A DNA stretch of 64,000 bases from DYEC01 sp034434695 (GCA_034434695.1 DAOTYY010000053.1:1-64000); one strand, 5' to 3'. Positions 8,495-18,353 are shown, counted from the first letter of the stretch. Numbers and translations are program-made. Notes: a model not told the origin generated them from the sequence alone.

Positions 8495-9766
8495 TTATAC
8501 CCAGCCGCGCAAGCGAACTGCTTCTGCTACACGGTTTACCGCAACCAGATAAGCCGCCGTGCGGTAGTGAACTTTGTAGCGTTCGGCTACTTCATGCACA
8601 GTCCAGAAGGCAGTGGTCATTTTCTTATCTAACCGCTCATGAACCAGCGCTTCTTCCCAATAATAATCATAGGAATTTTGAACCATCTCAAAGTAAGAAA
8701 CAGTGACACCGCCGGCGTTACAGAGAAAATCGGGCAGGACGCAAATGTTTTTGGCGAAGAGCACACGGTCCGCTTCCGGCGTTGTGGGTCCGTTTGCCAG
8801 TTCGGCGATAACTTTGGCTTTAATGCGGTCAGCGTTGGAGGCATTGATGGCGTTTTCCAGCGCAGCGGGAATGAGAACGGTTACGTCTAGTTCCAGCAAT
8901 TGCTCATTGGTGACAAATTGAGCGCCGGGGAAATTCACCACGGAGCCGGTTCTGACTTTATGCGCCAATACCTGCTCATAGTCGAGACCGTCGGGATGAT
9001 AAATCCCTCCGCGCGAATCTGAAACTGCAACGATTTTTAATCCTAACAATTCTTTGCCGAGTTTGTGCGCAAACGAACCGGCATTTCCATATCCTTGAAT
9101 GGCAGTAGGGGCATCTTTTAGGTCTAGTTTAAGCGCTTTGCTGGCTTCGCGCAGACAGTACATCCCGCCGCGCGCGGTGGCATCGCCCCGTCCGGCTGAA
9201 CCGCCCAGCGCTATAGGCTTGCCAGTGATCATGCCAAACTCTGTATAGCCGCGCTGGAAGGAAAATTCATCTGCCATCCATGCCATAATCTGAGGGGTAG
9301 TGTATACGTCTGGCGCTGGCACATCTTTCTCCAGACCAAGTAAACGTCCCACCTGACGGATGTAGGCGCGGCTAAGGCGTTCCAGTTCGCCGGCTGACAA
9401 CATCTTGGGATCGCAGATGATGCCTCCCTTGCCGCCGCCTAGCGGCAAGTCCATCACGGCAGTTTTCCAAGTCATCCAGGCTGCCAGAGCACGGATCGTG
9501 TCTATCGTCTCCTCACTATGATAACGGATACCGCCCTTGATGGGTCCACGCGCATCATTATATTGAACGCGAAATCCATGAAAGATGCGTGTGCTGCCGT
9601 CATCCATCTTCACTGGTAGCGTGACCTTCAGCTCGCGCATAGGCCAGCGCAAAAATTCGTGCACTGCTGGATCCAACTGCAGGATTTGGGCTGCCTCATC
9701 CAGTTGCTGCTGGGCTACCTGAAATGGGTTGTAGGGATTGGAGGAAGGGGAATATATTTGGTTCAT
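8495..9766 (-). CDS. gdhA: Glutamate dehydrogenase (Glu/Leu/Phe/Val dehydrogenase family)
   Basis: 423 aa, the normal length of hexameric GDH. Interconverts glutamate with 2-oxoglutarate plus ammonia using NAD(P). The N-terminal catalytic domain shows PLGGGKGGI with the catalytic lysine region, and GPIKGGIRYH. The C-terminal Rossmann domain has IQGYGNAGSFAHKLG and VSDSRGGIYHPDGL. AAGGAGC precedes the ATG. The coenzyme (NAD or NADP) cannot be decided by eye. Confidence 0.95.
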   Translation of the reverse strand: MNQIYSPSSNPYNPFQVAQQQLDEAAQILQLDPAVHEFLRWPMRELKVTLPVKMDDGSTRIFHGFRVQYNDARGPIKGGIRYHSEETIDTIRALAAWMTWKTAVMDLPLGGGKGGIICDPKMLSAGELERLSRAYIRQVGRLLGLEKDVPAPDVYTTPQIMAWMADEFSFQRGYTEFGMITGKPIALGGSAGRGDATARGGMYCLREASKALKLDLKDAPTAIQGYGNAGSFAHKLGKELLGLKIVAVSDSRGGIYHPDGLDYEQVLAHKVRTGSVVNFPGAQFVTNEQLLELDVTVLIPAALENAINASNADRIKAKVIAELANGPTTPEADRVLFAKNICVLPDFLCNAGGVTVSYFEMVQNSYDYYWEEALVHERLDKKMTTAFWTVHEVAERYKVHYRTAAYLVAVNRVAEAVRLRGWV

Positions 9767-10114
9767 GATCTTTGCTCCTTACTTTAGAAGTATTGTCAGT
9801 GGTCGAGCCCAAAACCACTGAATAACACAAATAATGTGCTTTGATGATACGATCAAGCAGGATTTCGATATAAAGCACACGCCGTTGACAGGAACGGCGG
9901 TTTCGATTTGCGGTAATATATTTGGAGGTGCTGCTACGGATGGAAGAAGCACAAGCCTTTTGAGTAAATCCGATAAGTTACACCTGCGATGTCGTTTTAA
10001 AATTATTGCTATTGTACATACAATTGTAATTTTGTAAAGGTTTTTGCAATGGTATTTTTCAGCTTAAACAAATACACTATGATTCGGTAAGGAAGAATCA
10101 AACAAGGCTCTTTG
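9767..10114. other. Intergenic region between divergent gdhA and the membrane methyltransferase-like gene
   Basis: 348 nt with no convincing gene. There is a small GC-rich hairpin, GCCGTT/AACGGC (9881-9898). The AT-rich block 9990-10085 probably holds divergent promoters. TTGTAC (10012-10017) with TAAAGG 17 nt on is only a weak plus-strand candidate. Confidence 0.4.
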
Positions 10115-12547
10115 ATGGATAGAGCAATTTACCCGCTCATTTTCCTGCTTTCTGCCGCCGGTTTGCTTTTTGAAGTCAATCAGACGCGGTTGTTTGCAGT
10201 CGCGCAGTTTTATCATTTTGCTTTCATGATGATCAGCATGGCGCTTTTAGGATACGGGGTAAGTGGTACCTGGTTGGCGCTTTCCCCTTCTTGGGGAAAG
10301 GGTGAACCGCTGAAGCGTTCAGCTTGGTTGTCGCTTGCCAGCGGCTTGGGAATGTTGTCTTCTTATTTGCTCTCCAATTGGTTACCTTTTGATTCGTTCA
10401 GCATCGCCTGGGATCTCCGACAGGCTGTCATTCTTTGTTTGCACCTGATTGCGCTGGCTTCGCCGTTTTTCTTTACTGGCTTGGTGATAGGTACACTGCT
10501 GGAGCAGTTTCCTGATGCTGCCGGTAAGACATATTCTTTCAACCTGGCAGGGTCTGCCATCGGATGTTTGTTAGCGCTTGTGTTGCCTTCCTGGCTGGGC
10601 GGTGAGGGGGTGGTGGTGTGCAGCGCAATGTTATCAGCGCTGGCTGGCGTTTTTGCTCTTGTCAGGTTGAGAAGGCATTCATTTACTTTTATATTTCTGC
10701 TCGGGCTATTATTTGCGCTCACTGTTCCTGATATTGCCCTACGACTTACTGGCGGGGAAGGATGGACTTTATATCAACTGCATCTTTCACCTTATAAAGG
10801 ACTCTCGTATGCTCTGCGGATGCCAAACGCGCAGACCATTTATCGCCGCTGGAATTCCTTTTCCAGGGTGGATGTCATCCGCAGTCCCAGCATTCGTTCG
10901 CTGCCCGGCTTAAGCATTCAGTACCGCCAGGCGCCTCCACCACAGGACGGTTTGCTAGTAGATGGTGACGACTTAAGTGGAATTGTGCGAAAAGGCAATG
11001 ATTTATCGTTTGTTCCTTATCTTCCTTCTGCGGTTGTGTATGCCTTACGGCCTGGGGCGGAGGTTTTGGTTCTGGAAGGGCGCGGGGGATTGGATGTGGT
11101 GGCAGCGCAAGCGCTGGGTGCGGGACAGGTGACAGTTGTGGAAGCCAATCCCTTGATTATTGAAGCTGCAAAGGAAGTTTATCTTGCACCGGGCGTCGAG
11201 GTCGCGGTAGAAACCGAGCGAAGTTATCTTCGCCGAACGGAGCAGCTTTTTGATGTGGTTGTACTGACACTGACATCATCCTACCATCCGGTGCGGTCGG
11301 GGGCATATAGTTTAGCGGAGGATTATCGTTACACCATCGAGGCATTTGAGGACATGCTGCGTGTCCTGAAAACGGATGGCTTGCTGGTGGTGGCACGCTG
11401 GGAACAGTCGCCGCCTTCTGAGTCGCTGCGTGCCTTTGCCCTGGCTGTGACAGCGTTGGAACGTTCTGGACTTGAACCATATAGCAGGCTGGCAATGTGG
11501 CGTGGCTATAATCTTTCCACGTTGCTGGTCAAGAAGACGCCCTTTGAACCATGGGAACTGGAGCAAATACGGCGCTTTACACAGGAAAAATGGTTTGATC
11601 TTTCATATCTGCCCGGTCTCGCCAGAGAAGAGACAAACATTTACAATATTCTGCCAGATGCAGTGGATTACGAAGCCTGTCAAGCTTTGCTGGATACCCA
11701 GCGGCGTGCTGCATTTCTGGCTGAGTATCCGTTTGACATCACGCCCCCTAGTGATGATCGTCCCTTCTTTGGACATTTCTTTAAGTGGTCGCAGGTGAGA
11801 GCGCTATGGGCGGAAATGGGTAAAACCTGGCAGCCTTTTGGCGGCGCTGGTTATTTTGTGATTTTGATCATCTTGGCGTTTGTTCTGCTGCTAACAGGGT
11901 TATGGATTGTGCTACCGATGCTGATTCGCCGCAGTCCTCATTTGTCGTTGGGTTCAACGGAACGGTTGCCGATCTTGCTATACTTCGGCTTGCTGGGCTT
12001 GGCTTTTTTGCTGGTAGAAATTCCTTTGATACAGCGCTTTATGTTGTATCTGGGACATCCAGCGTATTCAGTTTCTGTGGTTTTGTTTTCTTTGCTGTTC
12101 TTTTCTGGTCTGGGTAGCCGCTGGGGATACCGGGTTGACACAAGGTTGGTTTTCCTGTTTTTGGTCTGTAGCTTATTGAGTTTGCCATGGATTTTGCCGA
12201 AACTTTTTGCATTGACCCTTAAGTGGAATCTATGGGCGCGCTTGCTGATGTCTGGTGTGGTGATGGCTCCACTGGGATTGTGTATGGGCGTGCCATTTCC
12301 TGCGGGGATACGTCACCTGACAAGCATTTCACAGGGCACACTGCTTATTCCTTGGGCGTGGGGCATTAATGGCTCAGCCTCGGTGGTTTCAGCAGTTCTG
12401 GCGGCGCTGCTGGCGCTAAGCTTTGGTTTCCGTTGGGTATTGTGGTGTAGCGCACTGTGTTACGCATTGGCAGGAGGGATGTATGCCCTTTCAGGGATTT
12501 ACAGGAGGCGAAATACCGGTGCCCTCACCAGTGAGCGGGACGAATAA
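10115..12547 (+). CDS. Multi-pass membrane protein with spermidine synthase-like domain
   Basis: 810 aa. Start ATG at 10115 chosen because AAGG lies 7-10 nt upstream; a TTG directly precedes it. N-terminal hydrophobic segments (about six, residues 1-210) precede a soluble SAM-binding-fold domain (roughly 290-480) with VLVLEGRGGLDVVAA and VTVVEANPLII, the nucleotide-binding loop and acidic ribose ligand of spermidine synthases. The chain ends in further transmembrane helices. This TM-SpeE-TM architecture occurs in uncharacterised bacterial proteins, so polyamine synthesis should not be assumed. Its 3' end overlaps the convergent methyltransferase gene by 57 nt. Confidence 0.75.
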   Translation: MDRAIYPLIFLLSAAGLLFEVNQTRLFAVAQFYHFAFMMISMALLGYGVSGTWLALSPSWGKGEPLKRSAWLSLASGLGMLSSYLLSNWLPFDSFSIAWDLRQAVILCLHLIALASPFFFTGLVIGTLLEQFPDAAGKTYSFNLAGSAIGCLLALVLPSWLGGEGVVVCSAMLSALAGVFALVRLRRHSFTFIFLLGLLFALTVPDIALRLTGGEGWTLYQLHLSPYKGLSYALRMPNAQTIYRRWNSFSRVDVIRSPSIRSLPGLSIQYRQAPPPQDGLLVDGDDLSGIVRKGNDLSFVPYLPSAVVYALRPGAEVLVLEGRGGLDVVAAQALGAGQVTVVEANPLIIEAAKEVYLAPGVEVAVETERSYLRRTEQLFDVVVLTLTSSYHPVRSGAYSLAEDYRYTIEAFEDMLRVLKTDGLLVVARWEQSPPSESLRAFALAVTALERSGLEPYSRLAMWRGYNLSTLLVKKTPFEPWELEQIRRFTQEKWFDLSYLPGLAREETNIYNILPDAVDYEACQALLDTQRRAAFLAEYPFDITPPSDDRPFFGHFFKWSQVRALWAEMGKTWQPFGGAGYFVILIILAFVLLLTGLWIVLPMLIRRSPHLSLGSTERLPILLYFGLLGLAFLLVEIPLIQRFMLYLGHPAYSVSVVLFSLLFFSGLGSRWGYRVDTRLVFLFLVCSLLSLPWILPKLFALTLKWNLWARLLMSGVVMAPLGLCMGVPFPAGIRHLTSISQGTLLIPWAWGINGSASVVSAVLAALLALSFGFRWVLWCSALCYALAGGMYALSGIYRRRNTGALTSERDE

Positions 12548-13261
12548 AACGCCGCCCAGATTATAGGCTTTGAGTTTATCGCCTTCGTTGACAAATTTCC
12601 AAAGGGATTGATAGCCCCCTGGAGGACCAATTGGGATGACAATGCGGCCGTGTGGAGCGAGCTGGTCCACAAGCGGCGGGGGCAAGTGGTCGGGAGCGGC
12701 GGTTACAATGATAGCGTTATAGGGTGCATAGTCTGCCCATCCAAAATATCCATCGCCGGTTTTCACATGGACTTGTTGGTAGCCCAGGCGATCCAGACGC
12801 TCACCGGCACTCTCCGCCAGTTCAGGAATGATCTCTACGCTATAGACGCTAACATAGCCCAGTTCTGCCAGAACTGCTGCCTGATACCCGGAACCCGTGC
12901 CAATCTCTAGCACGCGTTCTCCGGGTTTCAATTCCAGCAGTTCAGTCATCCAGGCAACGATGTACGGTTGAGAGATAGTTTGCCCAAAGCCGATGGGTAG
13001 CGGGTGATCTGCATAGGCTTGCGAGATGTACTCAGGTGGAACAAACAGTTCGCGGCGCACAGTGCGCATGGCGCGCAGCACGCCGGGATCAGCAACACCG
13101 CGCCCTTCGATAGTTTCTTTGACCATTCTGGCACGGGCTTCTTTGAATACGTCTTGATCGGCTGTGGGGGTTGGTGAGCGTGTCAAGACAGGCTGGCAAG
13201 CGCTGTTAAGGAATGCCATCCCCAAAAGCACAATGAATTGAGCAATCCAGAAAGAACGCAT
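12491..13261 (-). CDS. pcm: Protein-L-isoaspartate O-methyltransferase with lipoprotein-type signal peptide
   Basis: 256 aa. PIMT methylates isoaspartyl residues in damaged proteins using SAM. Motifs are FGQTISQPYIVAWMTELL and VLEIGTGSGYQAAVLAEL (SAM-binding motif I), then IIVTAAPDHLP and GRIVIPIGP. The first 22 residues form a hydrophobic signal ending in LNSAC, a near-canonical lipobox, followed by a PTPTA linker, so an extracytoplasmic lipoprotein is predicted. It is last in a minus-strand run with the unknown 13280 gene (18-nt gap) and the SDR. No good ribosome binding site precedes the ATG. The tail overlaps the opposite gene by 57 nt. Confidence 0.85.
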   Translation of the reverse strand: MRSFWIAQFIVLLGMAFLNSACQPVLTRSPTPTADQDVFKEARARMVKETIEGRGVADPGVLRAMRTVRRELFVPPEYISQAYADHPLPIGFGQTISQPYIVAWMTELLELKPGERVLEIGTGSGYQAAVLAELGYVSVYSVEIIPELAESAGERLDRLGYQQVHVKTGDGYFGWADYAPYNAIIVTAAPDHLPPPLVDQLAPHGRIVIPIGPPGGYQSLWKFVNEGDKLKAYNLGGVLFVPLTGEGTGISPPVNP

Positions 13262-13279
13262 ACCAATTTTTTATTAATT

Positions 13280-14755
13280 TTACTCCTCAACAAGCCTCAT
13301 GCGTCCCGTGTTATCTCTCACATAGTCAAAGGGACCCTGAGGAACATGATTGTCTATCTCCAGCCATTTGTTATCCATGGCTTCCCAGATTAACTGTAAA
13401 GGAGCTCTGCCAGCAACCCACTTTTCAACGATCACGACACCATGCCCTGGCAAGATGGTAAAAACCAGCTGGCGGGCATCTTCGGGGTATCTGAGCGCTT
13501 CAGAGCGAGCAAAGGCGGAGATGATGCCGATTGCTTGCGCCTCGGTAGAGCAGGAAACTGGAAAATGATAATAGGGCGCATCCAGATGAACGTGTTCTAC
13601 AAGATTGGGGTCAAAGGATTTGACGCCGCGGTGTCCATGTAATTTGGAGCGCGCTACCGGTACTTCTTTTTGCAGCTCCCATTCCTGTCCCAAGCGAATA
13701 CGAGGCAGGCGGCTGTCCATGCCGATCAGTTCCACTGCTTCAGAAGAAGGCGGATCGTTGCGCTTTCCTTCCACATGGCGCACGCACGCACCCAAACCAT
13801 CTTCACGCATGGAAACAATCACAGCCAGCTCGTCGTCGCTCAGGTTATTTTTCTCCACAGGTCGAGCGCTGCCAGTGATGGTGGTGACCAATGCATCAAG
13901 GGTAGTATCCCAGGTGGCAAAACATCCCTCGCTGTACTGGCTGGCAATGGCATGGTTAAAGAGAGGAATGTTGACCAGGTTGCCGACTTCGACCATTCGG
14001 GTGAAGAACCGCCGCTTTCCCAGCTCTTTTCCTGCCCGGCGCATGGCGGCTGGCGTGCTGAGAGTTTGCCAGATTGTCTGAGGGATTGGATTGCCGACAA
14101 CCCGGTGCTGCGTTACTTCGCGCGTGCTGGTAGCGGTGATCATGCGCAGTACCAGATCTTCATAGAACCGTTCGCTGTTTCCGTCGTACACTGTTCTTGG
14201 ATGAGCGCCAACCAGGTCGAAGGTATAGGCTTCTTCGATCTGATTTTCGCCAATCACCAGGATGACTCGCACGCTCATCGTTTGCGATTGAAGGAGACGC
14301 ACCAGCGAGAGGATTGCCCCGGCGCGTCTGCCTTGCTCATGTAAGGTCAAATAAGCGTTGCTCGCCAGTCCTGGGAAGCGATAATCTGCGGGATCAGGTT
14401 CTTCTTTGGCGGCTCCGTTCTCGAAGTGTTCCAGCAGGTTTGTGAATTGCTCCCGGCTCATCTGTACGAATGTGAACACAGTAGGGTGATCTGCCAGCCT
14501 GAATAACCGTTTGGCAGAGAACAACGGCGCTTCGCGCCAGTTGACCGGCTGATTGAACACAGCGGTCGTGATCCAGATATCCACTTTATCCTGAGGGTTA
14601 TCCAACAGGACATGTCCCTGTTTTTGGAATTGTTCTTTCAGCCCTGTCAGCACCTCTTCTAACAGCGGGGTTAAGGGACCAGGTTTGATCACCAGACGGT
14701 TTTTTTGCAGCCAGGGATGTGCTGCGCGGGGTAGGTAAACTGTCGAAATTTCCAT
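13280..14755 (-). CDS. Conserved-looking hypothetical protein (491 aa)
   Basis: I do not recognise a named family. 491 aa, soluble, no signal peptide or transmembrane segment. Histidines cluster at LHGHRGVKSF and VEHVHLDAPYYHFP (about residues 378-405), which could be a metal site, followed by the glycine-rich TILPGHGVVIVEKW. AGAGGT lies 7 nt upstream of the ATG. It sits between an SDR (11-nt gap) and the exported PIMT (18-nt gap) on one strand, so the three are probably co-transcribed. No function is assigned. Confidence 0.7.
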   Translation of the reverse strand: MEISTVYLPRAAHPWLQKNRLVIKPGPLTPLLEEVLTGLKEQFQKQGHVLLDNPQDKVDIWITTAVFNQPVNWREAPLFSAKRLFRLADHPTVFTFVQMSREQFTNLLEHFENGAAKEEPDPADYRFPGLASNAYLTLHEQGRRAGAILSLVRLLQSQTMSVRVILVIGENQIEEAYTFDLVGAHPRTVYDGNSERFYEDLVLRMITATSTREVTQHRVVGNPIPQTIWQTLSTPAAMRRAGKELGKRRFFTRMVEVGNLVNIPLFNHAIASQYSEGCFATWDTTLDALVTTITGSARPVEKNNLSDDELAVIVSMREDGLGACVRHVEGKRNDPPSSEAVELIGMDSRLPRIRLGQEWELQKEVPVARSKLHGHRGVKSFDPNLVEHVHLDAPYYHFPVSCSTEAQAIGIISAFARSEALRYPEDARQLVFTILPGHGVVIVEKWVAGRAPLQLIWEAMDNKWLEIDNHVPQGPFDYVRDNTGRMRLVEE

Positions 14756-14766
14756 CGCTTACACCT

Positions 14767-15552
14767 CTAATGTTCCTCCCAGCCCTCCAGACGGAAAAGC
14801 CGCACTGCCCAATCTGCCAGAGTGGGTGAGAAGAAGTTGAGCATGTTAAGGATATGAACTTGAGCAGGCAACAGCAGACGCACCTTACGGTGTTCAATGC
14901 ACTTCAGTATGGCGCGCCCGACTGTTGCAGGTGGAATTTTTGCCGATATTGGCAAAAATTTTAGATTGGCGATCATCGGTGTATCAATGCGGCCAGGATA
15001 GATGGCCGTTAAATGAACGCCGCTGCCGTGCAATTCCTGGCGCAGAACGTCTGCCAAGCCGCTCATTGCCGATTTGGCTGCCACATAAGGGGCGTCTCGT
15101 GGAAGGGGGGTTTTGACATCCATGGTGAGCACCAGCACAATATGACCGCTGCGGCGCAAGCGCATATGCGGCAGAACCGCCAGTACCTGATACAAACTGC
15201 CGTAAAAATTGACCGCCATAGATTGCTCAATAATCTGCGGGGTCAGTTCGCTGATCGGACAGCGAATGTACTGACCGGCGTTAGCGATCAAAATATCTAT
15301 CTGCCCCCACTGCGCTAAAGTGGTCTGTATCAGGTGCTCTACCTGTTCGATTTTTGTGACATCCGTCGGTACTACCAGCGCCTGACCGCCTTTATGCGTA
15401 ATTTCGCGGGCAAGTTGTTCCAATGCTTCAACTGAACGTGCTGCCAGGACAACGCGGGCGCCTTTTTCAGCCAGTAAACAAGCTGTTTCGCGTCCAACGC
15501 CGCTCGAAGCCCCAGAAATAATTGCCACTTGATTGTTGAAATGGTTTTTCAT
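14767..15552 (-). CDS. Short-chain dehydrogenase/reductase
   Basis: 261 aa, classical SDR length. It has the NAD(P) motif GASSGVGR (residues 14-21), NAG (near 91) and the active-site YVAAK. Thirteen residues before the Tyr, where the catalytic Ser normally lies, the sequence is LVLTMD, so Thr appears to replace Ser. The residue after the second strand is AARS, which favours NADPH. Substrate unknown. It is first in the minus-strand run SDR - unknown - PIMT. Confidence 0.88.
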   Translation of the reverse strand: MKNHFNNQVAIISGASSGVGRETACLLAEKGARVVLAARSVEALEQLAREITHKGGQALVVPTDVTKIEQVEHLIQTTLAQWGQIDILIANAGQYIRCPISELTPQIIEQSMAVNFYGSLYQVLAVLPHMRLRRSGHIVLVLTMDVKTPLPRDAPYVAAKSAMSGLADVLRQELHGSGVHLTAIYPGRIDTPMIANLKFLPISAKIPPATVGRAILKCIEHRKVRLLLPAQVHILNMLNFFSPTLADWAVRLFRLEGWEEH

Positions 15553-15743
15553 TGTCGTCGTTCCTTCATGGCTAAAGGCTGGTTGGAATGTACAAGAAGG
15601 TCAATAGCACAGCTTCAGTAGAGATTGATATTATAACGGACTATATTATCTCTGAATTGTATCGAGTCATTTTCGTTCATTCAATCCTCCTTTGGTCATA
15701 TTTTTGTTTCTCAAGTCACACAAAAGAAACAGAAGAAGGTAAA

Positions 15744-17516
15744 ATGAAGACCGTGAGCGCTCTGATTGAGATTGAAAATCTGTCGTTCCAATATCCCGCA
15801 GGGGGGGCAGAGCCGATGAGGGCATTAAGAAACGTTTCCTTGCGAATTGAGGCTGGTGAGTATGTTGCCCTGATTGGCGCTAATGGTTCAGGCAAGACCA
15901 CGCTGGCGCGTCATCTTAATGCCCTTTTATTGCCCAGCGCGGGCACTGTTCGGGTGGAAGGGATGGATACCCGCGATCCGCATCACCAACGGCGCATTCG
16001 TTCAATAGTTGGCATGGTCATGCAGTATCCTGAAGATCAGATTGTGGCAACCAGTGTGGAAGATGATGTGGCTTTTGGCCCACAAAACTTAGGTTTGGCA
16101 GTTGACGAAATCCGGCGCCGCATTGAGGATTCTTTGAAGGCAGTGGGGATGTGGGAATTGCGGCACCGTCCGCCTTATCTCCTATCTGCCGGGCAGATTC
16201 AGCGTGTTGCGCTGGCGGGCATTCTGGCGATGCGCCCGCGCTGTATTGTGTTTGATGAAGCCACCTCTATGCTTGATCCGTTGGGGCGCAGAACTGTATT
16301 GAATCTGATTGACCAACTGCATCACGAGGGAATCACCATTATCACTGTGACTCACTTTATGAACGAGGCTGCTCGCGCTGGGCGTGTAGTTGTGTTACAT
16401 CAGGGGCGGGTGGTGATGGACGATGAGCCTGAAAAGGTGTTCTCCCATGTTCAGGAACTTGAAGAGATGGGTTTGGGCTTACCGGCAACCGTACAAACTG
16501 TGCAGGCGCTGAAAGCTGTTTCGCTTAACCTTCCCGGCGGATTGTTGCGGGTGGATGATTTAATCCGGGCGTTGCCTGATTATACGGGCGGGAAGACGCC
16601 TGATGTTGAACTTTCTCCTCCAAAATCTCATTCTCTGTCTACTCAATCTGCCCTGGTTGAGGTGCAGGGGCTGGAACACACTTATCTGTCGGGTACTCCG
16701 CTGGCGCAGCGCGCTCTGGAAGGCGTTGATTTTCATCTTGCAGAAGGCAGTGCTCATGGCATTTTGGGTTCAACAGGTTCTGGAAAATCCACTTTGCTTC
16801 AGCATTTGAACGGCTTGTTATTGCCGCAAGCCGGATATGTGCGCGTGGGAAGTTTTCTGCTGCATCAAAAAGATGTTGATTTGCAATCTGTACGCTGTTT
16901 TGCAGGTCTGGTATTTCAATTTCCGGAGACCCAGTTTTTTGAGCAGTATGTCGGCGATGAAATTGCTTATGGCTTGCGGTTGCTTAAGCGAACCAAAGAG
17001 CAGATCAGGGCTGATGTTCGCTGGGCAATGGAAATAGTTGGATTGGATTTTGAGTGCTATAAAGACCGTTTGACATTTACATTGAGCGGCGGGGAAAGCC
17101 GTAAAGTGGCGCTGGCATCTATCCTTGCATTACGTCCCAGGTTATTGCTTCTGGATGAGCCATTGGCAGGTCTGGACCCGCTTTCTCGACGTGAATTACT
17201 CACCAAGCTGAAGAGATTACAGCGTGAAGGTTTAACCGTCGTTTTGTCTTCCCACCATATGGAAGAGGTTGCCGAGTTGACAGATGAGCTGACCGTTTTC
17301 CATCATGGTAAAGATGTTATGCGGGGAGGAGTGCGCGAGGTTTTTGACCGGGTGGATGAATTGCGCGCGTTCGGTTTAGAGCCGCCCGTGGCTGTGCGGG
17401 TTGCCGCTGCGCTGCGCCAACGCGGCTGGCACTTGCCTCCTGGATTGATCAGACCGCGGGAGCTGGCGGTTCAGATAGAGCATTTACTGGTTCGATCATC
17501 TTATGAATCAGTTTGA
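15744..17516 (+). CDS. ECF transporter ATPase, two ABC domains fused (EcfA-EcfA')
   Basis: 590 aa from the ATG at 15744, preceded by GAAGAAGG; the frame is open further upstream but without a site or homology. It contains two complete ABC cassettes. The first has Walker A GANGSGKTTL, signature LLSAGQIQR (LSGGQ variant) and Walker B CIVFDEATSMLDP. The second has GSTGSGKSTL, LSGGESRK and LLLLDEPLAGLDP. Energy-coupling-factor vitamin transporters need two ATPases, here in one chain. It overlaps ecfT by 14 nt. The likely cargo protein is the S component at 20626-21183. Confidence 0.92.
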   Translation: MKTVSALIEIENLSFQYPAGGAEPMRALRNVSLRIEAGEYVALIGANGSGKTTLARHLNALLLPSAGTVRVEGMDTRDPHHQRRIRSIVGMVMQYPEDQIVATSVEDDVAFGPQNLGLAVDEIRRRIEDSLKAVGMWELRHRPPYLLSAGQIQRVALAGILAMRPRCIVFDEATSMLDPLGRRTVLNLIDQLHHEGITIITVTHFMNEAARAGRVVVLHQGRVVMDDEPEKVFSHVQELEEMGLGLPATVQTVQALKAVSLNLPGGLLRVDDLIRALPDYTGGKTPDVELSPPKSHSLSTQSALVEVQGLEHTYLSGTPLAQRALEGVDFHLAEGSAHGILGSTGSGKSTLLQHLNGLLLPQAGYVRVGSFLLHQKDVDLQSVRCFAGLVFQFPETQFFEQYVGDEIAYGLRLLKRTKEQIRADVRWAMEIVGLDFECYKDRLTFTLSGGESRKVALASILALRPRLLLLDEPLAGLDPLSRRELLTKLKRLQREGLTVVLSSHHMEEVAELTDELTVFHHGKDVMRGGVREVFDRVDELRAFGLEPPVAVRVAAALRQRGWHLPPGLIRPRELAVQIEHLLVRSSYESV

Positions 17517-18327
17517 GTTTCTGCGCTATGTGAATCTTGGGCAGTATTTGCCAACTGGCTCGTGGATCCATCGGTTGGATGTGCGGGTTCGCATCCTGGC
17601 GGCGGTGTTTTTGCTGTTGTCTCTGACCTTGACGGGGCGCCCAGTTGCTTTGATGATTGCCCTGATGGGATTGCTGGCATTGCTTTCTTTGGCTCGTGTC
17701 CCCTGGGCGTACGCGTTGCGTAATTTGCTGCCGCCGTTACCATTTTTGCTGCTTCTGGCGGTGTTGCAGGTCTTTTTCAATCCCCGTCCCTTGGTTACAG
17801 ATACACTGATTTTTCAATGGCACTGGGTCAGTGTCAGTATGGCGAGTTTGCTTGCAGGCGTCACGCTGTTATTGCGTTTTTCGGCATTGATTTTGACGCT
17901 CAGCCTGGCAACCTATTGCATTTCAACTTCGGAGATGATTCACGGTCTGGAGGCGCTTCTTTCACCATTGCAGCGCGTTGGTGTTCCTGCCCGCATGTTT
18001 GTGATGATGGTTCAAGTGATGCTGCGGTTTTTGCCGTTTCTGGCGCTGGCGGCGGAACGGATTGCCAAGGCACAGGCATCGCGTGGTGCCCAGTGGGGCA
18101 GCCGCCGCGGCAGTCTCATCCAGCGTGCCCGGCAGGTTATTCCCTTGCTGGTGCCGCTCTTTTTGACTGGTCTTCACCGCGCCGAGAACCTGGCGCTGGC
18201 GATGGAAACGCGTGGGTACGATGGCGAATCAGCGCACACTTCTTTATTTGCGGCGCATTTTAGCTGGCGGGATGCGTTGGCGGTGATGGTGGTTTTGATG
18301 TTCTCAGTGGTTTTGCTTTTGGTTTAA
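17503..18327 (+). CDS. ecfT: ECF transporter transmembrane component EcfT
   Basis: 274 aa, multi-pass. EcfT couples the ATPases to the substrate-binding S component. Two short cytoplasmic motifs carry the conserved Ala-Arg-Gly-type signature: AKAQASRGAQ (near 188) and ALAMETRGYDG (near 231), both followed by helices. Hydrophobic spans fill residues 28-75, 85-145 and 250-274. Translationally coupled to the ATPase gene by a 14-nt overlap. A nitroreductase fragment follows 26 nt downstream. Confidence 0.9.
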   Translation: MNQFEFLRYVNLGQYLPTGSWIHRLDVRVRILAAVFLLLSLTLTGRPVALMIALMGLLALLSLARVPWAYALRNLLPPLPFLLLLAVLQVFFNPRPLVTDTLIFQWHWVSVSMASLLAGVTLLLRFSALILTLSLATYCISTSEMIHGLEALLSPLQRVGVPARMFVMMVQVMLRFLPFLALAAERIAKAQASRGAQWGSRRGSLIQRARQVIPLLVPLFLTGLHRAENLALAMETRGYDGESAHTSLFAAHFSWRDALAVMVVLMFSVVLLLV

Positions 18328-18353
18328 ACTTTCGGTTTTGGGGAGGGAATGCT

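Noticed and set aside
15588..15743. 52-codon N-terminal extension of the ECF ATPase
   Set aside because: No ribosome site or homology, low-complexity hydrophobic sequence; the ATG at 15744 is preceded by GAAGAAGG and starts the ABC fold.
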